Part shown: one piece after another, positions 34,223 through 42,937 of the stretch
Numbering within the stretch: position 1 is the stretch's first letter
How the letters are laid out: every line of letters starts with the position of its first letter
Source: Nocardia asteroides
Lineage (GTDB): Bacteria; Actinomycetota; Actinomycetes; Mycobacteriales; Mycobacteriaceae
Assembly (NCBI RefSeq): GCF_900637185.1
Contig: NZ_LR134352.1
Span: 5,012,001-5,076,000 of the forward strand
DNA length: 64,000 nt
Direction of reading: 5' to 3'
Program-made: the position numbers and the translations under genes
The notes under the pieces: generated by a model
The model's database searches: none
What the model was told of the DNA's origin: nothing
What the model saw: only the letters and a program-made list of their open reading frames with translations

Positions 34223-34680
34223 GCGCGGCGGTCTCCTGACCGAGCAGCAATGCTCAGGCAGCTTTCCGCTCCCGGACCGGCGGACCTTGACACCGGCATG
34301 CGCGGATCCCCATTCAATTCCGATCAGCGGTCGCGCCGGTGAGCGAGTCCATCGGTGGTGGGTCCGGGTGACGGTCTGGGGTGGACCCAGCCCTTCGAGG
34401 GCTACCAGGCCATCGTGCGCCACGGCTACGGGCCCGCGCCCGGCGGAAACGAATTCCCCACGCCACCACCAGCCGCGCCCACCCGTCCGGCCCAGATGGG
34501 CGTGGGGAATTCGCCCCCGCACGCAATGGCGCGTTCCCTCCGCCGTGTCGCCCGCTGTCCTGGTCGGTCGCCCTCGGCTGGGCCCACCCCAGCCCGGCAC
34601 CCTCCCTTTCGGGAAGAGCGTCGCGTTCCAGCGCGCCCCGGGTGCCGCCGTATCTCTCGCCCTATGTCAGGAGATCAGCT
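34223..34680. promoter_or_regulatory. Long non-coding region with 15-bp inverted repeat
   Basis: These ~460 bp between ssb and the gene at 34681 show no convincing gene. They hold a perfect 15-bp inverted repeat (CGAATTCCCCACGCC at 34450-34464 with its complement at 34499-34513), a smaller hairpin AGCCC-TTCGA-GGGCT at 34389-34403, and GGGTCC/GGACCC pairs before it. Possible roles: leader RNA, protein-binding site, or a replication/transfer origin. Confidence 0.45.
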
Positions 34681-36246
34681 GTGTCTGCTATCGCTCACCC
34701 CTCCCCGGTGTTCCTCGAAGCCCCGGCCGTCGAACCCGCCATCATCGAGTCCACCGTCGTCGAGTCCGTCGGTACCGATTCGGAACAGGTCGCGGGCACT
34801 CGGGCGTTCCTCGACGCGATCTTCGAGATCGAGCTCCAACTCGACCTCGACCGCCGCGCGGCGCTCGAGGCGTTTCCCGCCGCGCTCGCGTTGGCGACCG
34901 AGGCCGACTGGTGGCTGCTGGACTTCATGGTCGAACAGTTCACCCTGCACCCGCGCGAAGCCGCGCTCCGGCGTCTGGACGCGTTGTGGCGCCACGCCGA
35001 CGACCTCGGCCGTGAGCGGATGCTGGCGTTGGTGCCCGACACCGATCCCGGCCTGCACTCCCGCTCCGACCACGACCTGAACCACATTCTGGAAAACCGC
35101 GCGCGGCGCAACGGCACGACCATCGCCGACGAGCAGGCCAAGCTCGAAGTCCAGCTCGTCGCTGCGGAGATGCCGCGTCAGTCGATCCGCACTTGGTACA
35201 ACCCGTTGCCGCGGCTGTCGCTGGCGCCGACCAAACGCATCGACGCCTCCCGCCTGCGCCCCGACCAGATCCGTGCCCGTGTCGCTGCCCGTGGACGCCG
35301 CCGGCCGGCCGCGGTCGAACCGTCGGTCGTGACGACCTACGTGCGGGAAAGCTTGTTCGTCGACACCGAAGTCGCCGACCAAGCCCGCCTGCGGCAACGC
35401 TGGGCCGAGTTGGCCGCGCGGGGAATCACTCCCACCGCGTCGGCGCCGCGCGGGTGGACGCCGCGGCGTCCCGGTGAACGTCCGCCGCTGCCGGCCGATC
35501 TGTCCGGGGCGATCTGGGATCACCAGTACTGCGCCCACGTCGCCGACCAACGCGACCACGAACGCGCGCTCGCCGGTGAATCAGTGAAATCCCCGGAGCA
35601 TTCCCACGCGTGGGCGGCCGAACGCACCGGACTGCGCTCGCGCGGTGACCGGCGCGAAGCGTATCTGTTCCAGGGCAACGGACTCGACGACTTCCGCACC
35701 GCCATGACCCCGATCGCCGGGTGGCGGTGCGTTTCGTGCTTCGTCGAACGCCCCAGTGCCGACCAGCGCCCTGTCCACGCCCGCGGTGGTGTGCTGCGCA
35801 GCGACGACGGATTGTGCGACTACTGCCGCAGCGACGGCCGCACCGGGCTGCCCGAACTCGCGCCCGGGTTCACCGGCGCCGATCTCGCCGCCGCCTACTG
35901 CGTGTACTTCGCCCAGCACTACCGAGACTCGGCATGCGCGCTGCTCGCCGAGGTCTGCCGCCGCGCCCCGCAGTGGCTGACCGCGGTGATCGACCGGTTC
36001 CTCGCCAACCACCCCGATCTGCCCGGCGCACCGATGTTGCCCGACGTCGACGACGAACAGGTACCGGTCCCCGCACCGACGCGACCCAGGCGCCAGCAGG
36101 TCCTGCCGCCAGGACAGCGACCCGGCAAGTGCGAGGGCTGCACCCAATACGTGCCCGTGCATGATGACGGGTTCTGCACGACCTGCCGGGTCTACCTCGG
36201 GCTGCACGTGCCGACACCGCGCGAGCGGCGCCTGGTAGCCGCCTGA
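34681..36246 (+). CDS. Large hypothetical protein with zinc-finger motifs
   Basis: This encodes 521 aa from GTG 34681, preceded by AGGAG; the open frame upstream is random. The N-terminal ~200 residues are helical and acidic. Zinc-finger-like pairs are CVSC (about 352) with CDYC (about 383), and CEGC with CTTC near the C-terminus. The protein is soluble. Similar proteins occur on Nocardia/Rhodococcus-type elements, but I cannot name a family; a DNA-binding role is a guess. Confidence 0.65.
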   Translation: MSAIAHPSPVFLEAPAVEPAIIESTVVESVGTDSEQVAGTRAFLDAIFEIELQLDLDRRAALEAFPAALALATEADWWLLDFMVEQFTLHPREAALRRLDALWRHADDLGRERMLALVPDTDPGLHSRSDHDLNHILENRARRNGTTIADEQAKLEVQLVAAEMPRQSIRTWYNPLPRLSLAPTKRIDASRLRPDQIRARVAARGRRRPAAVEPSVVTTYVRESLFVDTEVADQARLRQRWAELAARGITPTASAPRGWTPRRPGERPPLPADLSGAIWDHQYCAHVADQRDHERALAGESVKSPEHSHAWAAERTGLRSRGDRREAYLFQGNGLDDFRTAMTPIAGWRCVSCFVERPSADQRPVHARGGVLRSDDGLCDYCRSDGRTGLPELAPGFTGADLAAAYCVYFAQHYRDSACALLAEVCRRAPQWLTAVIDRFLANHPDLPGAPMLPDVDDEQVPVPAPTRPRRQQVLPPGQRPGKCEGCTQYVPVHDDGFCTTCRVYLGLHVPTPRERRLVAA

Positions 36247-36265
36247 CTGTTCGGACCCAGTCCTG

Positions 36266-36297
36266 GGCTGGGGCATCCGTCTACTGGTGCCCCAGCC
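36266..36297 (+). terminator. Terminator after zinc-finger gene
   Basis: GGCTGGGGCA and TGCCCCAGCC form a perfect 10-bp stem with a 12-nt loop, 20 bp after the stop at 36246. Confidence 0.7.
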
Positions 36298-36522
36298 GCT
36301 GCGCTGCACTCTCGCGCGACCACCGCATCCAGAAGTTCGGCGTGAGACACCTACTTACGACATTCCAGGCGCTCACTGGTCACACGACCGGCGCGTCCAT
36401 CTCCTCACCGACTCCACAACCGGGCGTGTCACCTGCAGCAAAGCAACTGTTGCCGTAGCTGTCGCGGTGTACCTTCCACGTTTGAGTCCCGCGTGACGAG
36501 CTGTGCTGTCGAGGGGAGAACC

Positions 36523-37479
36523 ATGTCGATGCGAAGCACACCATCGCCCAGGCGCCGAACTTCGGTCGCCGGCCGCAACCAATCACGGAGACCGCCGACC
36601 CCACCGCCAGCACAGCCATCCCCGATCAAGCGCGCACTGCACGGGCTAGTCCTGTGGCCGGGATGGACGAAAGTCGCCGCAATCACAACGACCGTCGCGG
36701 CGATCGCCGCGCTCTGGTTTACCAGCCAATCGTTGCAGGCCACCAACAACCAATACGGGCTGTCGCAGCAAGTGGCGGTCACCGACCGCTTTCAGAAGGC
36801 GGTCGAAGCATTGACTTCCGACGAGGTCGATATCCGGCTGGGCGGCATATACCTCCTCGAACGCCTTGCAAAGGACTCACCTGCCGATCACGAGACGGTG
36901 TTCGCGGTGCTCTCGGCCTTCCTGCGCACCCACACCTCAGCAACCACCTGCGACATACCGACCCGAACTATGCCTGCTCCTTCTGATGTGGCAGCGGTGG
37001 TGTCCGTGATAAGGAGGCGGGATGGTCACAGCCCGCTGGACCTCGCACGGACATGCTTGGCCGGAACGAAACTGAACAACGCCAAGCTCACCGGGACCTC
37101 GTTCGACTTCGCGAACCTCAACGAGTCGACGTTCTACTCCGGCGACCTCACCAAGGCATGGTTCCATGGCGCAACCCTGACCAACTCGGGCTTCTCCTTC
37201 GCCAACCTCACTGGTGCCGAATTCGGCGCCGCAAACCTCACCGGAGCATTTCTTGACAGCACGAACCTCACCGACGCCCGGATGGCCACGGCGAATCTCA
37301 CCGACGCCCTCATCACCGACGCGGACCTCACCAACGCAGACTTGATCGAGGCCAATCTCGCCGGAACCAACCTCACCGGAACCAACCTCACCGGAGCCAA
37401 CCTCACAAACGTCTACTACAACGAGGCCACCCGCTGGCCAGACAACTACACACCACCAAAGAGCCGCCCCAACCCGTAG
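36523..37479 (+). CDS. Membrane-anchored pentapeptide-repeat protein
   Basis: This encodes 318 aa from ATG 36523 after GAGGGGAG. A basic disordered head is followed by a membrane anchor (WTKVAAITTTVAAIAALWF), then QYGLSQQVAVTDRFQKAVEA and VDIRLGGIYLLERLAKDSPA, and from about residue 180 a run of A(N/D)L-type pentapeptide repeats (ANLTGAEFGAANLTGAFLDS, NLTDA, ADLTNADL) to the C-terminus. It is the intact paralogue of the broken gene at 16512-17613. The conserved GGIYxLERLA block occurs in many such membrane proteins; function unknown. Confidence 0.85.
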   Translation: MSMRSTPSPRRRTSVAGRNQSRRPPTPPPAQPSPIKRALHGLVLWPGWTKVAAITTTVAAIAALWFTSQSLQATNNQYGLSQQVAVTDRFQKAVEALTSDEVDIRLGGIYLLERLAKDSPADHETVFAVLSAFLRTHTSATTCDIPTRTMPAPSDVAAVVSVIRRRDGHSPLDLARTCLAGTKLNNAKLTGTSFDFANLNESTFYSGDLTKAWFHGATLTNSGFSFANLTGAEFGAANLTGAFLDSTNLTDARMATANLTDALITDADLTNADLIEANLAGTNLTGTNLTGANLTNVYYNEATRWPDNYTPPKSRPNP

Positions 37480-37905
37480 CCCGGAGACACAAGCCATCGA
37501 CTACACGGAGACCACGGCACCTAACACATCCCTTTGCCAGCGCTCACCCACCGCACGCCGTGCACGAACGTGCCAGCCCCTAGGACCGAACGCAGTCACC
37601 TGCCTCGCCAACCAACGACATCGGTCGCTGCGGCGACTGGGGACCATCGACAACTGGCCGACTTCCTCTGCCAACTGAGCACCGCCGCACCCCCTTCGCC
37701 ACCAACATCCATATTTCGCCGCTCACCCGCCAGACACACCAGAACTTCGCCGACCACAACTGCGCTAGTCACTTGCCCCACACACCTCCCAATCCCTCCT
37801 CAACGTCCCTACAACGAGCAGACCGATCTCGTCACGAAGTCGAAATATTCCGTTCAAACCACTCAATCTGTGACTTCCGTCACCACCTCCCGGGGGGGAG
37901 ATGCA
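37480..37905. other. Intergenic region before MmyB-type regulator
   Basis: About 425 bp with lower GC than its surroundings. No gene-like frame with a start and ribosome binding site is seen except the regulator start at the end, which has a GGGGGGGAG ribosome binding site. It probably holds the regulator promoter. Confidence 0.5.
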
Positions 37906-38727
37906 ATGAACGACCGAATTTCACGACCCCACAAGGGACGCCAACGTCGACGCGCCCCCAACCGACCACAGGTCTCGATCCCCGACCTCGGTACCACCAT
38001 CGGATGGATTCGAGACGACCTCGGACTCACCCAGACCCAAGCAGCCGCAGAGCTCAACCTCAGCGCCGTTCACCTGGGGCGTTTCGAACGCGGCGATTCC
38101 AAGCCGCCCCCCGACACGCTCGAGAAGATCATCAGCGGCTACCGCCTGGACAGAGCCATGGCTTCACACCTTCGCGAGCTCGCAGGACCTGCGGTCATGC
38201 TGGCACCACCCGACGCCTTGCGCAGGTACGTCCGAGCCGAGAAGTCGCTCATGCTCAACCTCGAACGGTTCCAATCCCGCGCCATACCAGCCGCCTTCAT
38301 CGACCCGTTCTGGAATGTACTGGCGCGCAATGACTTATTCGCCGAGGCCTTTCCACGTATCGACGACACCAGCTCGATCGCAGTGTGGATGTTGAGCGAG
38401 CAGGGCAAGAGTGTGCTCGTCGACTCCGAAGCCGAAGGCTCCTGGACGGTTGCGATGCTGAAATCCGCCCTGGGACGTCACCGAAGCTCAGCACAGGCAG
38501 CAGAGCTCGTTTCCGCTCTGACACCGATCAGCGACGCCCGGCGACTGTGGGCAGACAGCGTGAGCGTCTCCTATGGGCGAGACTCACGATGCCTGCTGCA
38601 CGCCTACGATGCCGACCGCAAGCCGGCGTCCTACCTGCTGTCAATGACCGACGGGCTGTTCGCCCACCACGTCCAGCTCATCACAGTCACGCCTGAAGTT
38701 GCGTGTCCGCGGCCCGAACTCAACTAG
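37906..38727 (+). CDS. XRE-family regulator with MmyB-like ligand-binding domain
   Basis: This encodes 273 aa from ATG 37906. Residues 25-85 form an XRE helix-turn-helix (TTIGWIRDDLGLTQTQAAAE, LNLSAVHLGRFERGDSKPPP). Residues 105-255 match the MmyB-like domain (LMLNLERFQSRAIPAAFIDP, FWNVLARNDLFAEAF, WTVAMLKSALGRHR, LWADSVSVSYGR), which binds a small hydrophobic ligand in relatives. Such regulators control short neighbouring genes in actinobacteria; the target here is unknown, perhaps the excision genes downstream. Confidence 0.8.
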   Translation: MNDRISRPHKGRQRRRAPNRPQVSIPDLGTTIGWIRDDLGLTQTQAAAELNLSAVHLGRFERGDSKPPPDTLEKIISGYRLDRAMASHLRELAGPAVMLAPPDALRRYVRAEKSLMLNLERFQSRAIPAAFIDPFWNVLARNDLFAEAFPRIDDTSSIAVWMLSEQGKSVLVDSEAEGSWTVAMLKSALGRHRSSAQAAELVSALTPISDARRLWADSVSVSYGRDSRCLLHAYDADRKPASYLLSMTDGLFAHHVQLITVTPEVACPRPELN

Positions 38728-39198
38728 CCACCAGCGACATCCGCCTGCGCAGCGGCGGCACCACCACTGCTGTACCAGGCGGATCTTGTGATCGGTCACA
38801 GAGGCGGTAGCCGCCGGTCTGTGCACGAGTTGTCACCAATTTTTCAGCCCTAGCAGAAAATTGGTGGCGAACTCTCACAATTTCAGGTTTCCTGGAGGCG
38901 GGAAGAGTCATTGATCGGGCCGAAAGGTGCCCGATGCAGTTTCACGCAAGCATTACCCATCTCCCTCTGCACGTGCATTTTCTAGCAGCGCTATCGGGAG
39001 TCATCGCAGCCCATCACCGTGGGCAGTTCTGGCCCACGAATATGAGCGCACATGACTGCGATTCGAGCACTCTCCCTTCCGTTTCACACAGCCTTCGGGA
39101 CTGCGCGTTCCACCGCCTCCCGAAGAAGAACGCGAGTTTTCTCCTCGATTGCCCTTCACCTCTGAGGTACGGCGGCCAGCACCGCGCATCGGTGATCG
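38728..39198. promoter_or_regulatory. AT-richer control region before xis-like gene, with inverted repeat
   Basis: About 470 bp without a gene. CACCAATTTT (38833-38842) pairs perfectly with AAAATTGGTG (38856-38865), followed by ACTCTCACAATTTCAGG and the palindrome CAGG-TTT-CCTG. The A+T content stands out. Such sites next to xis/int genes often bind Xis, integrase or the regulator; an attachment site here is possible but unproven. Confidence 0.4.
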
Positions 39199-39474
39199 AT
39201 GTCCACTACGGCCAGCGACGCGCCGATGCGTGACGATCCTACGACCCCGGCCCCGGTGCCGCTGCGTCGATGGGTCAACACCAGAACCGCCGCCGAGCAC
39301 CTCGGCGTCCACCCAGAAGTGCTGCGACGCTGGGCCCGCCAACCCGGCAAGCACGCCTGGCTACCCAAACCCATCCGGGTGGGGAAGGAATTCCGTTGGG
39401 ACATAGACGAACTCGAATCAGCCCTAGCCACCTCGGGCGACTTGTCACCCGAGCACGACAGTGGGACGGGGTAG
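39199..39474 (+). CDS. Excisionase-like helix-turn-helix protein
   Basis: This encodes 91 aa from ATG 39199 (39226 is an alternative start). The core VPLRRWVNTRTAAEHLGVHP, EVLRRWARQPG, PKPIRVGKEFRWDIDELESA is the HTH_17/MerR-like excisionase fold used for directional excision by actinobacterial integrative elements. An integrase start follows 20 bp later, the usual xis-int order, but that gene is broken. Confidence 0.8.
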   Translation: MSTTASDAPMRDDPTTPAPVPLRRWVNTRTAAEHLGVHPEVLRRWARQPGKHAWLPKPIRVGKEFRWDIDELESALATSGDLSPEHDSGTG

Positions 39475-39493
39475 ACCACCCCGTCCCCTCGGA

Positions 39494-39600
39494 GTGCCCG
39501 GCAAGCCGATGCTCACCGAGATCGCCGGGGCACTGGAAGGCGCGCATCTACATCCGTGACACCTCCGGCCGCCGCCGCGATGTCACCCGCTTCTCCCCGT
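39494..39600 (+). pseudogene. Tyrosine integrase, N-terminal fragment only
   Basis: From GTG 39494 the frame reads MPGKPMLTEIAG, then after one extra G near 39533 continues as HWKARIYIRDTSGRRRDVTR, the typical N-terminus of actinobacterial tyrosine integrases (AP2-like arm-binding domain). It ends at about 39595, where homology to an MFS transporter begins. The catalytic domain is absent from the window, so the element cannot use this integrase. Confidence 0.7.
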
Positions 39601-40513
39601 GGGCCCAGCCCTGATGTTCCTCGACTTCGGTGTCACCGCTGCGGCCGCAGCGGTCGTGTTCGCCGTCCTGACCGTGGCACAACTGTTCGCCCTCCCGGCC
39701 CGCCGCGACCGGACGACCGGGGAACTGACATCGATAATGCAGGATTGGCGTGCGGTGGCGGCCAACCGCCGCTTCTGTGGTTTTCGCTGACGATGATCGG
39801 CTCCTATGTGCTGTCGTTCCAGGTGTACCTGGCCCTGCCGCTGCAGGCCGAGTACCTCGCCGGCGCCAACGCCCAGGTGTTGGTCTCGGCGCTGTTCGTG
39901 GTCTCCGGAATCGTCGCCGTGGCCGGGCAGCTGCGGATCACCGAATGGTTCGAGGCGCGCTGGGGAACCGGGCGCAGCCTCGCGGTGGGTATGGCGATCC
40001 TGTCTGCAGCGTTCCTGCCACTACTGGCCGTGCCCGGGCCCGGACGGTTCGGCGTCGCGGCCGCCGTGGCCGCGCTGCTGTTGTCCACGGCAGTGCTCGC
40101 GGTGGGCACCGCCGCGGTGTTCCCCTTCGAAATGGACACCGTCGTCTCGCTGGCGGGCGGGAAACCTGGTCGCCACCCACTACGGCTTCTACAACACGAT
40201 CGTCGGTGTCGGCATCCTGGCCGGCAATCTCGCGACCGGCGCTGTCGTGGGCGCCGCCCGCGCTGCTGGCGCGGACTGGGCGGTCTGGGCGGGACTCGGC
40301 CTTATCGGCGCACTGTCGGCCTTCACGCTACACCGACTCGACCGATCACAATCCCAGCAACAAGCCACGCGCGACGGCCGTGACGCACACCCCACCACCG
40401 AGACCCACGTTCTCGGCCCGCGCGCCACACAGCCGGACATGGCAGCCACTCACCAACCGCCCGTCGGCGTCGATCAAACGGATCGCGGACCGGCGAGGAC
40501 CATGCGGCGCTGA
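39596..40513 (+). pseudogene. MFS transporter relic (Rv0849-like)
   Basis: Homology to the intact transporter at 57576-59204 starts in mid-protein (PVGPALMFLDFGVTAAAAAV) and runs through three frames: up to NRRF near 39780, then [20 protein letters not shown] to VVSLAGG near 40165, then [18 protein letters not shown] to the stop at 40513. The N-terminal ~175 residues are missing. The two frameshifts and the truncation show it is dead. It is the remains of a second copper-locus copy. Confidence 0.85.
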
Positions 40514-40643
40514 ACCGAACCCGGCCACCAGAATGGTGACGGCAGTGTTCGATCGGTGCGACCGGGTCATGGAAAGTGGGTCCTCAAAATGAGGGCGTGA
40601 GGTTGCTGGAGGTCGACCGCATCCCCGCCGTTCCGCTCGCCGT

Positions 40644-41160
40644 GTGTCGTTGATGCCCGCACTCGATCACCTGCACGGACTGCACCTGGCCGTGGACTCA
40701 ACATTGTTGGCCGGCACCCACACCGGCCTATTCGCTCTCGGCTCCGACAGGCGCACCACCCGGATCGGCGCCTCCGACGACGACTTCATGGGACTGACCG
40801 GCGTCCCGGCCGCCGATCACCTGTTCGCCTCCGGCCACCCCTGACCGTCGAACTCGGCACCAATCCTCTGGGACTGTGGGTCATCGACACCACAGGCACC
40901 GTTTGGCGCAGCCGCACCGGCCGGACATGGGAACAACGCGCCGTCGTGGGGCCGGTCGAAGCAGTGCTGGCCATCGATTTCGACACCGCCTACGCCGCGA
41001 CCGCACAGGTTCTCCACAGGCCGCGCGGTCGGGCATGGCTATTGCAGCCCAACGTGACTGCCGAAGCCATGCGGATTACGAACGCCCGCGCCGGAACACC
41101 GGCGCAACCGCCGCCCGAGATCCCCAGGTCACGTGTCGCAGGTTCGTGCCCTGGGGCGCT
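40644..41160 (+). pseudogene. F510_1955-type glycosylhydrolase-like BNR protein, relic
   Basis: DHLHGLHLAVDSTLLAGTHT and IGASDDDFMGLTGVP to LFASGHP, then in another frame GTNPLGLWVIDTTGTVWRSR and VVGPVEAVLAIDFDTAYAAT, match the BNR-repeat protein often found in actinobacterial copper loci. The middle is missing and the end decays after about 41100. No full gene remains. Confidence 0.65.
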
Positions 41161-41239
41161 AGCCACAGCTAACGACACACCGACCGACCAGCGGCTGTGT
41201 CGGCGCTGGGCGGGGGCCGGTCCCCTACTGCGCGCAGAA

Positions 41240-41758
41240 TCACCGCACGACTCGCCCTTCTGTTGCGGCCTGTCGTGTGCGTAGCCAATACGGCGTGAGA
41301 CCACGAGGCTTGAAGACCGCCAGAATCATCGCACCAGCCAGGACCATGGCAGCGGCCGCACCATGGACAACGAAAGTCGGCGGCCGCAACTCAAGCAAAG
41401 TCGAGTCTGGTCGCGCGGCGACGGCGGCATAGTGGTCGACCGTGCGGGTGTAAAGGATCAAGATCGCCGTTGCGACCACGTTGAGCACGAGTTTGAACAG
41501 CACCCAGTAGTGCCGGATCAGGCCCCATGATGTGCCCAGGGATTGAACAATGCCCGTCACCAGTGAGCCCACCGACAGCGGCACAAGCACCCACCACGCC
41601 AGCGGTCGGGCGACGAGGTCGATCGCACGCACCAGCTGCACGTCGGAACTGGTGACCCCGACGACGGCCAAGGCAAGGAAGGCGAGGACCGCGCCGAGCC
41701 AACCGACCGAGACGCTGACGTGCACGGTGAGGGCGAGTTTGCGCCCGTGCGGGCTCAT
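41240..41758 (-). CDS. Four-helix integral membrane protein
   Basis: This encodes 172 aa from ATG 41758 overlapping the upstream stop by one base. Four hydrophobic helices at about 13-35, 50-70, 82-102 and 125-147, with conserved-looking His and Trp (TVHVSVSVGWLGAVLAFLAL, IRHYWVLFKLVLN). The pattern is like DUF2269-type membrane proteins. It forms a TetR-controlled operon with the small gene at 41946. Confidence 0.7.
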   Translation of the reverse strand: MSPHGRKLALTVHVSVSVGWLGAVLAFLALAVVGVTSSDVQLVRAIDLVARPLAWWVLVPLSVGSLVTGIVQSLGTSWGLIRHYWVLFKLVLNVVATAILILYTRTVDHYAAVAARPDSTLLELRPPTFVVHGAAAAMVLAGAMILAVFKPRGLTPYWLRTRQAATEGRVVR

Positions 41759-41946
41759 CACCGCACAAGCTCCTCGCTGGTTGACACCGCGGCCGACTGG
41801 CCGTGTCGCCCCGGCCCGTGCTGGCCGCCGCTGACGAGCAGCCCGACGACGAGCAGCGCCACTGTGAGCGCGACGACGACACCGACCACTTTCACCCAGC
41901 GGGGCGTTCTCGGGCCGTGGGGGCGTTGCAGGGAGCTGCTGGTCAT
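41758..41946 (-). CDS. Small single-helix membrane protein
   Basis: This encodes 62 aa from ATG 41946, with GAAGGA as ribosome binding site. One membrane helix (VKVVGVVVALTVALLVVGLL) follows a basic head; the outer tail is His/Gly-rich (GGQHGPGRHGQ). First gene of the divergent, TetR-controlled pair. Its His-bearing tail would suit metal contact, which is a guess. Confidence 0.65.
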   Translation of the reverse strand: MTSSSLQRPHGPRTPRWVKVVGVVVALTVALLVVGLLVSGGQHGPGRHGQSAAVSTSEELVR

Positions 41947-41981
41947 CAAGAGTCCTTCGGTTGGAGCGCAACAATTTTTAA

Positions 41982-41994
41982 AGACAGTATGTCT
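41982..41994. promoter_or_regulatory. Operator candidate for the TetR-family regulator
   Basis: AGACA-GTA-TGTCT is a perfect inverted repeat in the 82-bp divergent region between the membrane pair and the TetR gene; a further TGTCT half site lies at 42010-42014, next to a TACACT -10-like element (42014-42019). The region is markedly AT-rich. Confidence 0.55.
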
Positions 41995-42028
41995 CTGTTA
42001 AGAACAATCTGTCTACACTAACGGCAGT

Positions 42029-42622
42029 ATGTATCCTGGGCGGGTGCCGAAGTTGTGGACCGAGACGATCGACACGCACCGCCGCACGGTGCGGGAGTCG
42101 ATCCTCGACGCTGCCGCGCGGTTGGCAATAGAGCACGGGGTCGCGTCGGTGACGATGTCCCGGATCGCCGAGCAGGCCGGGATCGGGCGGGCAACGCTGT
42201 ACAAGTACTTCCCCGACGTAGGCGCCATCCTCGCCGCCTGGCATGAGCGCCAGATCGGCCACCACCTGGAGCAATTGGTAGCGGCGAGCGAGGCCGAGAA
42301 CGACCCGTCGCGACGACTGGATGTTGTGTTGGGCACTTATGCGCGGATTCTTCGCGAATCCAGGCACCGGCACGACAGCGATCTCGGCGCGATGGTGCCC
42401 CACAGTGGCCCGCACGTCGACCATGCTGAACAACGGCTGCGTCAGTTGATGACCGATGCGGTGGCCGCGGCTGCCGCGGCCGGTGCGGTGAGGACAGATG
42501 CACCCGCGGGCGAGCTGGCCGCCTACTGCTTGCATGCGTTGGATGCTGCGGTAGCGGCATCGTCCGTCGCCGCGGTAGCCCGCCTGGTCACAGTGATCCG
42601 TGCCGGTTTGGAACCGGCCTGA
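42029..42622 (+). CDS. TetR-family transcriptional regulator
   Basis: This encodes 197 aa from ATG 42029 (GTG 42044 is possible). Residues 18-65 form the TetR DNA-binding domain (RESILDAAARLAIEHGVASV, TMSRIAEQAGIGRATLYKYF). The C-terminal ligand domain is helical with several His (RESRHRHDSD, GPHVDHAEQ). It is divergent from the membrane pair at 41240-41946 and probably represses it and itself through the shared palindrome. Confidence 0.85.
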   Translation: MYPGRVPKLWTETIDTHRRTVRESILDAAARLAIEHGVASVTMSRIAEQAGIGRATLYKYFPDVGAILAAWHERQIGHHLEQLVAASEAENDPSRRLDVVLGTYARILRESRHRHDSDLGAMVPHSGPHVDHAEQRLRQLMTDAVAAAAAAGAVRTDAPAGELAAYCLHALDAAVAASSVAAVARLVTVIRAGLEPA

Positions 42623-42720
42623 CCAGTCGTCGAGGCTGGAGCAGGAGGCGTGGAGAGCATATTTCCAGTGGTCGGGGGTAGTCGTGGCCATGTGGGGGTG
42701 TGCGCGAGGAGGTGAGTGTG

Positions 42721-42798
42721 ATGCCAGGGATGTGCATGCAGATGATGAATATGCTCCGCGACATGTGGAACATGATGTTCCCGTCCATGCCGATGTGA
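42721..42798 (+). CDS. Methionine-rich micropeptide (25 aa)
   Basis: ATG 42721 is preceded by the near-perfect ribosome binding site AGGAGGT at 42708-42714. The peptide begins MPGMCMQMMNML and ends PSMPM, with 11 Met and one Cys among 25 residues. Met-rich short peptides are good Cu(I) ligands. It lies just upstream of the copper-linked DUF305 lipoprotein, and a similar peptide with the same kind of ribosome binding site starts at 63955 after the multicopper oxidase. It is too short for most gene finders. Confidence 0.6.
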   Translation: MPGMCMQMMNMLRDMWNMMFPSMPM

Positions 42799-42937
42799 AC
42801 GAGCCCGAAGCGATAGGCTGTGCTGCGCTGTCCGCCGGGTGCCGCCGATGTTCTCCCGCAGGCCAGGTCTTGGGCCGTGGGGGCCCGCCGGTCTGTGTTT
42901 CGACGTGAAGGTCATGTCCCGACTCCGAGGAGTTCAC

